A stretch of DNA of 64,000 nt from Pyrocephalus nanus (taxonomy: Eukaryota > Chordata > Aves > Passeriformes > Tyrannidae): positions 7,489,501-7,553,500 of the forward strand of contig CM076280.1 in the NCBI GenBank assembly GCA_038380795.1, in the 5' to 3' direction. The notes below the pieces were generated by a model. That model had not been told where the DNA came from and did not search any database. It was given only the letters and a program-made list of their open reading frames with translations. The translations under genes and the position numbers were made by a program. Within the stretch, counting starts at the first letter, position 1. Every line of letters begins with the position of its first letter. This document shows positions 32,093 to 43,744 of this stretch, in pieces.

Positions 32093-34238
32093 GTGAGTGC
32101 AGGCATGGGATGGGGGAGAGAGGGAAAAGGGGGCCTTTGCCTCTGGGAATGTGTCCCCTCACTCCTGTCTGTCCCATTTTCACCCACCCACAGGTGTTTC
32201 TCACCCCTGGGTGCTGGAGCAGGGCAGTGGGGTGCCAGCCCCTTCCCAGCACTGTGCAGGCTGCAGTCAATCCCCTCCTAGCTCAGTTCAGAGTGGGGGG
32301 GGTTTCCAAGTGTATCCCATTTCTCTGAGGGTAATGAGTGATCTTTAAACACTCGTTTCTCAACAGGGTGCTCTCCCTCACCCCAAGGGAGGGCAGCTGG
32401 GACCTCAGCTGGCACCACCTCATGCCCTCCCCTCTCTACACTGGGGATTTTGGGGGGCAGGATGGGACCTGCACAAGGTGGAGGAGCGATGCTGAGACAA
32501 ACCCCAGCACCAGTGAGCATATCCCTGCATGCCTCTGCTGCACAAAACCCTGGGAAGCCTGTTCCTGCCCCTCCTGCCTGCCCCTGCCCTTCTCCCTGCC
32601 CCATCCCAGCCCGCAGGCACCATCCCGGCAGTTCCTCCAGCCCAGCTGGCAAAGACAGTTCCTTTCTTTACCAAAGTTTTTGTTCTCCTCCTTTTTTTTA
32701 TAATTCTTTTTTCCTTGTTTTTAAAACCGAAAGCCCAGTGTTCCTTTGGAACAGGGCAGCCAGAGTTCTCTCCGGTAAAAACCAAACCCTGCCCCAACTC
32801 ACACGGAAATTGCTACGGAATAATAATAAGGGCTGAGAAAGTCCCGCCGCGTTCCCCTTCACTGAGCTTTGTTTGCTCTGATTTATTGCCACCTAACGCT
32901 GAAACTTCGGGGCTCTCCCTTCCTGGGCAGGCGGGCTTGGCACGAGCCCCGTTTCCAGAGCAGGGAATGCTGGTGGCCCCACACCCTTTCTGGGATGCAG
33001 GATGCGTCTCCAGGGCAAGGTGCCCCCGGGCCCCTCGGGCATTGTGTAGGCAGAGGGGACATGTCTGAGCAGGCAAAAGTTGGAGGCGTTTCCCCAAACC
33101 GCTGCTGGGCCACTCGTGGAGCGAGCGTGCCCGCTCTCAGAGCTGCTTAGTCAGGCTGGCAACCACCACAGCGATGCTGGTGGCCACGGAGGGGATGGGT
33201 TTGGGGGTAAAGGGAGGAATTAGTTTCGAAAGGAGCCGCCTGGGCTGGGCCCTTCTGGGAAGTGCGACTGCCTTCCTGTAAATGCCCCGGCGAGGAAGGG
33301 ACGGCTGAACCTCCCTGGGCAATGACCCAGCTCGGCACGGCCGAGGGGCCCCACGAGCAGGGAAATGCCGGTTGCTCAAGCCTGGGCACTGGGTGCTGCC
33401 TGCGTGGCAGCCCGACGGGCACGGGCAGGCTCAGGGCGCCAGATGCAGGTTATGGGGCTGCCAGACCCCCTTTGCTCCTCAGCACGAACCTGGCAGTGCC
33501 AGGGCAGGTCCTGCTCTTGGGTGGCTCCAAGCCGTGCCCCGTGGGATGCTGGCTCCAAACCGCGCTGGCAGAGCATGGGTGCTGGGGCACAGCCCGGCAT
33601 AACCACATCCCTCTGGAAGAGGTGCCGGGTGCGCCAGCCTGGAGCAGGCCCAGCAGGGCGCCTTCCCTGCCTGCAGGAGCAGGATTGTGCTGACTTAGCA
33701 GCAGCAGCGTGAAAGTTGCTCAGGACAGGAATTGGCTGGCTCTGCTGTCCACCTCCCCCGGCCAAGGGTCAGCTGGCATTGCCTCTTCCTGGGGCCCTGG
33801 GATTCACAGCCTGGCCCCAGGACTGCAGAGCCCCTTCCTGCCCGGGATCCCCATCCCTCCACCTGAGCTCCAGGCGTCCTCCACCGTCTCCTGTTGTTGT
33901 TTCAGGTCCTTTGATATCCTTGTCTGGAGGGTGAAGGGCAACGAATCCCCACGTAGGTGTTTTGTGCTGGCAGAAACCACGGGCAGTGTAATTAGGACAA
34001 AAGCCCCATAAGCATTAATTAGACTTGGGGCTGGGCTGGGCTCTGGGAGACAGTTCCAAAACCCCCAGCCCTGCAACCATGTCATGCCCAGCAGTGCCAG
34101 AGGGCACTTGGGGCTGAGCTGGTGGGTGGCTCTCTGCAGAGGCCTGAAGTGTGCTGGGTCGTGCCTGAGCAAGGCATTGAGCTGTGCCTTCACCACAGCT
34201 GGGCGCCTGCGCCTGAGTTCAGCCCCCTAGCATTGCAG
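32093..34238 (+). other. ASS1: ASS1 first intron (5' UTR intron)
   Basis: No coding exon is seen. Near 32640-32830 is an AT-rich interval with a T run at 32692-32700. The stretch 33100-33700 is CpG-containing and GC-rich. I see no transposon or RNA gene. Confidence 0.5.
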
Positions 34239-34292
34239 GGTGCTTGCAGAGTGTGGTGCAGGCTGCTCCAGAGTTGCCAGCATGGAGAAAAG
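34239..34292 (+). other. ASS1: Candidate alternative ASS1 5' exon with in-frame ATG
   Basis: Bounded by a possible acceptor (TTGCAG ending 34238, or a second AG ending 34249) and a strong donor AAG/GTAAGA at 34293. It contains AGCATGG (ATG at 34282-34284), a favourable Kozak context. Spliced to the next exon it would add a few residues in frame (MEKSS or MEKS) before the usual start. Human ASS1 is known to have an alternative 5' exon, but homology is not shown here. Confidence 0.3.
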
Positions 34293-34564
34293 GTAAGAGT
34301 GAAGCAGCTCTGATGGGTGCCCTGGCCTCCTCCCATCGCCCAGCCACCATTGGGTGCACTGGCTGGTGCACAAGCAGGGTGTCCTCCCTGGCTGGGAGCT
34401 GCAGCCTGGATGTGGTCGTGGTGCTGTGGCTTTTCCTTCTGCTCCCAGTCTTCCCTTTGCTCCCTGCAGCCCCAGGAGGGCTCTTGGTTCAACTGATCCT
34501 TCCTGATGGCTGCAACAGGGGCTGAGGGCATCACAAACCCCTTTTCCTTTGCTTTATCAGCAGC

Positions 34565-34672
34565 ATGGCTCAGTCCAAGGGCACAGTGGTCCTCGCCTAC
34601 AGCGGGGGCCTCGACACCTCCTGCATCCTGGTGTGGCTGAAGGAGCAAGGCTATGATGTTATCGCCTACCTG
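34565..34672 (+). CDS. ASS1: ASS1 coding exon 1
   Basis: Residues 1-36, including the P-loop-like SGGLDTS that grips ATP phosphates. The upstream acceptor is TATCAGCAG (a NAGNAG pair), so the exon begins at 34561 or 34564 with no effect on the protein. Donor GTGAGC. Confidence 0.96.
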
Positions 34673-37600
34673 GTGAGCTCTGTGCCAAACCCTATCACAG
34701 GAACCCTCTTCCCAGGGTTTGGGGGTGGAGGGGGTGCTGAGCTGCAGTCTGGGAACCTGGGTGGGTGACAGGGGTCCTGGTGTATGTGTGGCTGTAGTGG
34801 TGATCCTGCTTTCACCGGTTAACCATTGCCCAGAGCGGGTGTTAATCTGTAGAGTTGATTGTGTGGCACAGCCTGTTCCTGCCGGATAATGACCCTCTGC
34901 TAATGAGGGCAGCAGATCAGGGCTTGGCAGAGGGGTGTGTGGCCATCTCGGGGGGGAACCCCCCTCTTGCCCATCCTGGGTGGCCTCAAGCCCAGCCAGC
35001 ACGGGCTCTGTTATGCCTTGCATGATGCCCCGTGCCAGACTGGGCTTGCACTGGGCCTTTGGGGTCTCCTTTCACTCTCAGTCTCGGTATTTTTTCTTCC
35101 TTTCCAGGCCAACATTGGGCAGAAGGAAGATTTTGAGGCAGCACGAAAGAAAGCGCTGGCACTGGGGGCCAAGAAGGTAACAGTGTCCCTCCCTCTGGGG
35201 GCTTTGAGCTCCCCCTGCTCCCCAGTGCGGGGCCAAGCCCTGGGGTCTCACATATCCCAATTCTGTGAGGAGGGACAGTGCCAGTGAGAAATCCCTTTCC
35301 CAGAGGTTTTGCACCAAAGCCCTTTAGCAGCATCTAGGAAAGGGGACACAAAGGGACCTTTCACTGCACTGTCCCCAAATCCCCAGGGGGGAGCGGGTTC
35401 TCCCCTTAGCTGCCCTCTCTGTGCCCGCAGGTTTACATCGAGGATGTCAGCAGGGAGTTCGTGGAGGAGTTCATCTGGCCGGCAGTGCAGGCCAACGCGC
35501 TCTACGAGGACCGGTACCTGCTGGGCACGGCGCTGGCACGGCCCTGCATCGCCCGCAGGCAGGTGGAGATCGCCCAGCGGGAGGGAGCCCAGTACGTCGC
35601 CCATGGGGCCACGGGCAAGGTGAGAGAGGACAGGGGCACTGGGGGGGAAATTGGTCCATTGGCCAAGCTCTGGGTGCACAGGGTGCTCTGCAGGGCTGTA
35701 CAAAACTCGGCCACGTTTCAACACTTCCTTCTCGCTTCGGGGATTTCTGTGCCCGATTTCGGTTCCCTGTCGGGAAGGCTGGGGTCAGAGCCGAGCTCCC
35801 CTTTTTGGGCAGCAGCTTCAAAATGCTGCTACAGACTGGGGCTGTGCAGGCCAGGAGCCAGCTGGGACTGAGCCAGCTCCATCCGTGGTGTTTAGGGACA
35901 TCTTGGGATACGTGAGACTGTCCCTGTCCCCATTCCTATCCCCAGCTCTGGCTGTCCCGGCCTCTCTCCCCATCCCAATCTGTCCTGGTCCTTGTCCTCA
36001 TCCTTAGTTGTCCCTGTCCCCATCCTCATTCCTGTCTTTATCTCTGTCGTCCCGGTCCCCGTCCCCGCTGTCTCTGCCGACGCAGGGACGACCCTTTGCC
36101 GCTAGAGGCAGCCAGAGACCGTAGAAAGGAGATGCTCGGGGCCAGTCGAGGGCCCGGAGAGGGGGAATCCCCCGCGGGGAGCGTGGCGGGGGCGTGGGCC
36201 ACCCCTGGCACCTCCAGCCGCTGCCCTCATGCAGCGGGGACACCTGGCACAGGTGAGGGCTCAGTGGGTGACCCCAGGTCCTGCCCGGTACCTCCTCCTC
36301 CCTTCCCACGGGGACCCAAAGCGTAGCCCGTGCCCATCGTGGCCTAGGTTGTCAAGGTGAGGTGACCCCCCTCAAGGGGTCACAGTGAATTTGGGGCTGC
36401 TGGGTTTGGGGGTCTCCAGCTATGGCAGAGGACCTTCTCAGGAGGGGGATGTTAGGTGCAGCCAGGAGGCTGTCGAGGTTCGTGCCAGCACCCAGGAGAT
36501 GGGGCAGAGGGGCAGCTGGGGGGTCTTCATGACAAAATAATTCTCTCTCCTCCTGCAGTGGGGTCCCTGCACCCCTTTCCCATCCATCTCACCCATCCCC
36601 AGCAGCCCCCTCTTGGAAGCCCCCACTAAACGGTGCCGTGGGGTAACACACCCACAACGAGGTGACGTCCCCTCTGCTCCTGAGTGCCACCAGCCGTCCC
36701 GCTGGCTGGGACACCTTCGGTGGCTCCTGTTCCCAAGCCATTAAGCTGCGGGCACGGGCAGGGACCGACCACGGGTAACTCGACCCGGCTGCGGCGTCTT
36801 AAATGGGACCATCTGGGGTGTCCCCACTGCCCGAGCAGATGGACGTGTTTTGGGCCTGTAAGGGAAATGAGTACTTTGGTGGATGTACTCGCCTGAGTGT
36901 AATAGTCCTGAGGGAGTTCCCAGGCCGGTTGTAAATGTATCCTTCAGGCCAGGGCCAATAGGAGGGAAGGGGGGGGATCTGTTTGCCCCTTGGTATGGGT
37001 GGAAAATAGGCTTTGGTGAGTGCTATTCCCTTGGAGGTGCTAATAACTCCCAGCCTCCCTCCTCACCCCTTCCCGGCTACCTGGCCTCATTAGTGGTACC
37101 TCATCAGCAAGGTACCTCATCAGCAAGGTAAAGGGAAGTTCAGAGCTAATAAATTATGAGCTACTGAATCCCCCTCCTCACCATGGTCTTTCCTCCCACC
37201 TTGCTCTCTCTCTCCATGTGTCCTTTGATGCCTTTGGAGGAAAAATACCTGAATCTGAGTTTCTGTTGGTTCAGCTTTCAGGAGTGTCAGCCCAGGGCAG
37301 AGCACAGCTTGGGTGAGTCTGTGCTCAGCCTGTCTCCCTTGGAGCCTGGTGAATGAGCTGCATAAGGATTTTGAATGCCCAGCCAGCAGGAGCTCCAGGA
37401 ACGGTGGTTTGGGGTTAAAACAAGGCCTGGAGAGGGACCAGGAGAGACCCCATGGGATAGAGGATCCTTGCCCACCGTGCCTGAGGTCTTCAGTGTTGCA
37501 GGGGGAGCTGTGACTGAAGCCAAGCAGCACCTCAGAGGCTGCATGTGTGTGTTGTCACACACGTGCACCACCACACGTGTGCACTGCCATGCATGTGCTT

Positions 37601-40600
37601 GCCCAGCAGCCCCTGAGCCTCTCAGTTCCCTGCAGGAAGCCCTGGGGCTGTAGCACAGCCAGGAGCTGCTGACTTGTCATCTGCACTTTTAATGTTCCTG
37701 CCATTTTTTTTTTTTTTTTTTTTTTAAAGATTTCCTGCTAATTTTGCCATTTCTTTCACCAAATCCAAACCCGTGTCCCTGTCAGGCAATACCCCTCTCC
37801 TGAGGATGCTGCATGGTCCTGTGCGAGCTGGTTCAGGAATGAAATCCTGTCCCCCATCAGTGGGATCAGGGTGAGGGGCACCCACTTCCCAGCCTGCCCT
37901 ACTGAGGGGGGACTCCTCAGCATCTCCCATTCACTTTTCAGGGCAATGACCAGGTTCGGTTCGAGCTCTCCTGCTACGCCCTGTGTCCCAAAATCAAGGT
38001 AAGGCACCTGAAATCATCCCACCCCCAGGCTCCTGGCCTCTCCCCAGCTGGTGGGGAACTCTGTTTTAACACCAAGGCAAGCGGCCATGCCTCACTTTAA
38101 CAAGCTACCAGCTGCACACAGCGACGTTTTGGCATTTGAGGGGGCTGTAATGATCCTTAATTGACCTATTTTTACCCCAAACACCACGAGGCCACAGAGG
38201 AAACAGTATCAAGGCAGCTGCTGGATAATCGATGCTGCCTGTTTCCCCCTCTGCATCCAGTGCCTGCTTAGGGCCGGGGGTTTGGGTTACTCCCCCCCTT
38301 GGGCTGGGAGATTAAATTTCATCTGGGGGGACCAACACCCTATGGGTCCTGGGTCCCCTGGCTCTGAGGGGCAAAGGGGGCCCAGGGGCTACCTGAGGGC
38401 TGGGGGTTCTCATCTCCTGCTCCCATCAGGTCGTTGCACCGTGGAGGCTGCCCGAGTTTTACCAGCGCTTCCCTGGGCGCCGGGAGCTGATGGATTATGC
38501 CAAGGTAGGAGCTGGTGTGGTGTGGCCGTGGGATGCTTGGGGAAGCCAGAAGGGCAGCAAAAGATGCTCAGAGCGGCTGTGGAAAGCTCAGGGTAGCTGT
38601 GGGATGCTCAGCGTGGCCACGGGATCTCACCATGGCTTGTCAGGTGACAGCAGCAAGCCCTGCACAACATCCCTCCAGCACCACACTGCAGCCTTCTGTT
38701 TGGGGTTCCCCCCCACCCCATTTATTTTTTTTTTTCATCCTCCCTTTCTAAAAGCCCCATAATTACCTGGCTATTAACGGTAACCTGCTTTCCAAGGAAA
38801 CGGGTCTCAGCTCCCTGACTTGAGTAGCAGACAAAGCAAATACAATTCACCTTTGTTGCCCCTTCCTTTTTGAAGTACAAGTTACAATAAAACATATTAG
38901 AAGTTTTGCATCAGGTTTTTACGTGCCCACCAGGGTACCTTTCTTTTTTAAGCGACTTCATGGAAATGCTTGACAACTCGGCTCAATCAATCAAGAGGGA
39001 AAAGGCAGCTCTGTGCATAAACCAGAAAATTGCTTCAGTTTTTAAATAGCTGCCGTCGAAGCTGCCTGGGTAATCTCTGGGAAGGCGAGGTGTGGAGCTG
39101 GAGGGATGTGGCGTGGGGTGAGGAGCCCTCCGAGCCCATTAGGGCCGCCAGGAGAGGGTGGCGTGTTGAGGATTGTGTTTGCCATCTGCCGCTGTATTAT
39201 GAAGGGGCGAGTTTACGAGAGCTTTCCATATGTTGCCAAACAAATCGTCAAGTAGGGGAGTTATTAAGAGCGCCGCGGTTTTTATTATAGGTGGAAAACG
39301 GAACATGTGTTTTGGGTTTGGGGTGTTTTGTTTTGGTTGTGGGGTTTGTTTTTTTTGTTGTTTGGTTTTGGTTTTTTTTTTTTTTGGAAGGGGGAGTGAA
39401 AGGGAAATGAAATGGATTGGGGCCCAGTTCCAAGAGGAAAGGCTGTGGGGTGAGGGTTCCTAGTGCTTAAAAAACAAGGGGGGGGAGTGTCTCTTCTTTT
39501 TCATGCTCAGGAGAGGAAGATTTGTGGCCAGGTCCTTTGAGCACCTTAGATTGGTTTGGACATTGGGGGAGTCACAGGGGGTCCCACACTGGAATTGTGG
39601 TGTGGGACCAGCAAATCAGGACCCGTGAGCCTGAGGCAATGTCCCCCCAGGACCAGAGCTGAGTCGGCCCCTCTGCAGCCTTAGGAGGTATTTCAGAACC
39701 TTGTCCCTATCTCAGGTGATGGATTGAGGACTGTGATGAAACAACCACAGGCATTTCCTTCCCCTCTCCCTGGCAAACAAGGAGCTTCTGCTCAGCCCCT
39801 GCTCCTCTGTCTCCGGCCAAGCCTCTGGATGATGTCCCTGCTGTGATGACACTGAAATGCCAGAATACAGACACATCAGGGCACAGTGGGAGCCCAGAGC
39901 CACCATCTCCATCCCTGTCTCCCCGTGGCCATCCCACAGCTGGCACATCCCATCTCCTCATGCCAGCAGGGCGGGCGATGTCCCCGCAGGCTCCAGTTGT
40001 CAGCCTGCTGCCATCACCTCTCCTGCTAATTCCCCTGCGTATTCACCTCGTCTTCACAGGCAATTTCCCCCATTGAAATGTCAGTGGATAATTGAGCACA
40101 CCAGTGACCTTGTTAGGGAGCCGGGCTCGGTGCGGCGCGCTGTGCCGGGGAGGCAGCCGGTGTGGGGCCGCCCGTCCCCTGGCACGGCGAGCTCGGGGTG
40201 CCCGGGCTCGGGGAGACACCTCCACACCTGCTTTGCCCTGTGTTTGCATTGCTGTCCCCTCATGGCAGAGCATCAGTCCTCCAGAGCATCCTGTGGATTT
40301 GGGGTTTTGTGTCCTCGTGGCCTCCCCTTGCTAAGCAGCCCGGCTGGGAGAATCATGGAGCATCCTGAGTTGAAAGGGACCCACAGGGATCACTGAGTCC
40401 AATTCCTGACCTTCACAGGACACCCCGCTGTCCTACCATGTACCTGAGAATGGTGCACCACCTTGGACCTGGACCCAGGAAAAACACAATGTCCATGCTG
40501 GTGTCCCCATTGCTGGGGTTCATGGGGTGCTCTGGGGTCCCTTCTCAGCCTGTGGCAGGTGTGGGACAGCTGTTGTCCTCCCATCCACACAGTGTCCCTG

Positions 40601-43600
40601 ATGTCCCCATCGAGGTGGCCCTTGTGGTGGGAGCCGATGCTGCCCAGGGTCAGGGACATGGGTGTGCAGCTTGCTCTGTGCTGCCTTGTGGGTGATGATG
40701 GGTTGTGCCTTTGAGCTTTTGGGGATGATCCTGGTGGGAAACGGTGCCAATGGGGGATGGCATTGCCTACAGGCTGTCTTACCCCTACTCACATTCTCTT
40801 GGCAGAAACATGGGATCCCGGTGCCTGTGACACCCCAGACACCCTGGAGCATGGATGAGAACCTCATGCACATCAGGTGAGAGGCCAGGCAGATGGGGAG
40901 CTTCTGTGGGGTGAGGACACAGGGTTTGGGGCCCCAATTCCCTCCACCCTTTGTGACCCTTCACACGTCCATCATCCCAGACCTGCTCACCATGGGTGAC
41001 CCCAAAACCTCCAGCCTCCCTTTCTTCCCAGTTGTCCACATCCCATGTGGCAGCATCCATCTCCTGGTTCTCCTTGCAGGGTTACTGCTAAAATGCCCTG
41101 GAGATCCATAGCATGTATTTAATCCCATCCATGGGGTGGTGGGAGTGGGGTTGTCATCCCGGTGGGGTTTGGGGTTACAGTTTGCAGGTGCTACAGTGAC
41201 TTCTCCCTCCTTCCCTGCCTGCTGCAGCTACGAAGCCGGGATCCTGGAGAACCCCAAGGTAATCGATCACGGCCACCCGGCCAGCGTGGCAGCCACGGGG
41301 CCGGGGGCGTCTCGTGTGTTTGCAGCCTAATTGGAAATTTCACGGCGGGGCCGTCCGTGTGTGCGGGGAGGCTCCGCCGCCCACCCCGGCCCCTCCGCCT
41401 CCCCCGGCACGTTAATTGCCGCCGGCATGAATAGGGGAAGGGACCGTTTCAGGGTGACACTGGAGGGGACAATGTCGCGGGGCAGCAATAAAAGAGCAAT
41501 TAGACAGATGAGGTGCTGGTGGGAGAGTCGGAGCTGGTGGCGTAGGTTCGGGCTGGCCCCTGCAGCTCGGGTCCCCTCTCTGTTCCCGCACCTCGCCCAG
41601 CCCTCCTCGCTTTCCCATCCCCGCTCTCTGTGGGAACGTGGGGTAAAACCTGCCCTTAGATGGGTGGGGTGTTGGAGACCCTGAGGGCATCCATGGGGCC
41701 ACCAGTTCTGACTCCCAACGGGGCCAGGAGCCCCCGTGGTGGTGCTGGGATCTGCTGCCAGGCGCTGCTGGAAGCGCAGCACCATCTCCGGCTCCGAACA
41801 GCGCTGGTTGGTCCGGCCGCCCGCTGGCCCTGCCGGCGCTGTTCATGCTCCAGCGGGTCACCGCGCTCGGCGGCTACTTAAACTATCCATCAGCGCTAAT
41901 TAGACAACCCGGGGAGAAGGAGGGGGAGGCAGGCGGAGAGGGAGAGGAGCCGCTGGAGCTCGGCGCCCGCAGCCGGCTCCCCGCAGCTGGGCTGACGCGT
42001 GCCTCCGGCGGGGGAAGGAAGGGGAAGGTGGAGAGGGGGTCCCGCTCCTCCTTCGGCGCCTTCCAGAGGGGTGTCCGTGGGTCAGGCTTTGCAAAGTCGG
42101 GTTCCCGAGGAGCCTCCTCTCCTCCAGGAGAGCGGTTGGCACCGGGATGGGCGTTCGTGCCTCTAGCTGGAGCTGGCAAGGGAATGACCCGCGCCCGTCC
42201 AGACCCACCCCTCCGCACCCAGCACCTCTCCTCTTCTCTAGCGGAAGACCCCCAGTCTCCAGGCTCTGCCAAGCCCGCTTCCTTCCCACAGCCAGCTTGG
42301 AAAACGGGGCTGACCAGTCCCCTAACCCCGTCCCCGAGCATCCTCCGCTGGGGCACCTCACCCTCCGCCAGCGCTGGGAGGTGGCTTCCCTGAGCGCGGT
42401 GACACCACTGTCCCCTCCCCGGCTCGGGAAGCAGTGCCGGGCACCTGGTGGCTGTGGCAGGATCCGAGGTGCCAGGCACGGCGGGCTCCCCTCCCCAAAC
42501 CCCCGGGACCTGCCAAACGCAGGGATTTGAAAGCAGATGGTTGAGCTATTTTCTGCCTCTGTGAGGCCCGATTGAAGGGCAATGAGGCAGCTAATGCGGA
42601 GAAAGATAGAAATTTACTTGCTTTAACTTCATATGGCACTCTGAAAGAGTTCATTCAGTCCCGGGCACAACAATATCAGCCGGATGAATAAACCATTTGC
42701 GGCATCGATAGCTCTGCATCATGGTTTACTTCATGGACCATTTGCTTCCAATTTCTTCTCTTCTTGCCCCGTTTTTCTTGCTTCTTTCTTCCCCCCTCCC
42801 TCTCTCCCTTTCCACACACTCTTCCTTTTTTTTTTTTTTCCTTTTTTTTTCTCCCCCCCCTTTTTTTTTTTTTCTCTCCCCTTTAAAGATGACATTGCAG
42901 GACTAGCCCCCCTGCGGGGAGGGATAAATAGAAGGCATTGATACACTGCAACAAACTATTTGTCATTTGAACTGTGCTTTTAGGAGAGAGAATAAAAAGA
43001 GGACAGACTCACACCGTAATGATGGAATGCAAGCCAAATGTCACTTTTATTTCTATTTAGTTATTTTATTTAATGGGGGTTTTCATAGTTGGCTCGGAAA
43101 ATTGGAAACTACCTGACTTTGACTTCCAATGTTTAGTAAAGAGTTTTTAATACTTTCCGGTATTTCTTCTCCCCCTTCCTCCATCTTTTCCTTTTGAACT
43201 CAAAGTTTTTCATCATCTCTCACAGGTTCATCTAGTTAATAAGTGTGATCAGGGCTAGGAAAGGCCAGACGATGTAAAATTGAAATCCACAGCCCGTGTA
43301 ATCTGTGTGCAGGGGCACAGGGAGATGTGCCTGCCTGCCAGCGCCTCTCCCTTAAAACAAGGGAAAGGGGTAAAAACGACATAAAATGGGAACTGAGGGG
43401 AGTTTTGCTGCAGCGTGTGCTTGGGTAGTTATGTCTGTATTCCCAGGATTTCGCTGTGGTTGCTGTTGGGATGTGACCCCCAGGGTTTGGGGTGAGGCAA
43501 GGGGGGGCACCCCAGGTGAAAAGGGGGTGACTGGGTGCTTGCAGTTTGGGTGGGCTTCCCTCAGGTGCTGGCAGTGCTCCAGGAAATATAAATTATATTT

Positions 43601-43699
43601 GGACAAAAATAAATGGAAGTTTTCACTAAAATTCTTACTGACCATCTTTGAAAGTTTTAGATGAAAACTTCTGTAGACAAATTAATTTTCCTTTTAAAA

Positions 43700-43744
<45 letters not shown>

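Noticed and set aside
32041..32328. Open frame starting at ATG 32041
   Set aside because: It starts at or before the inferred transcription start and runs across a strong donor into intron sequence.
34190..35023. 277-codon open frame on the minus strand over the ASS1 5' region
   Set aside because: Antisense to ASS1 coding exon 1 with no family features.
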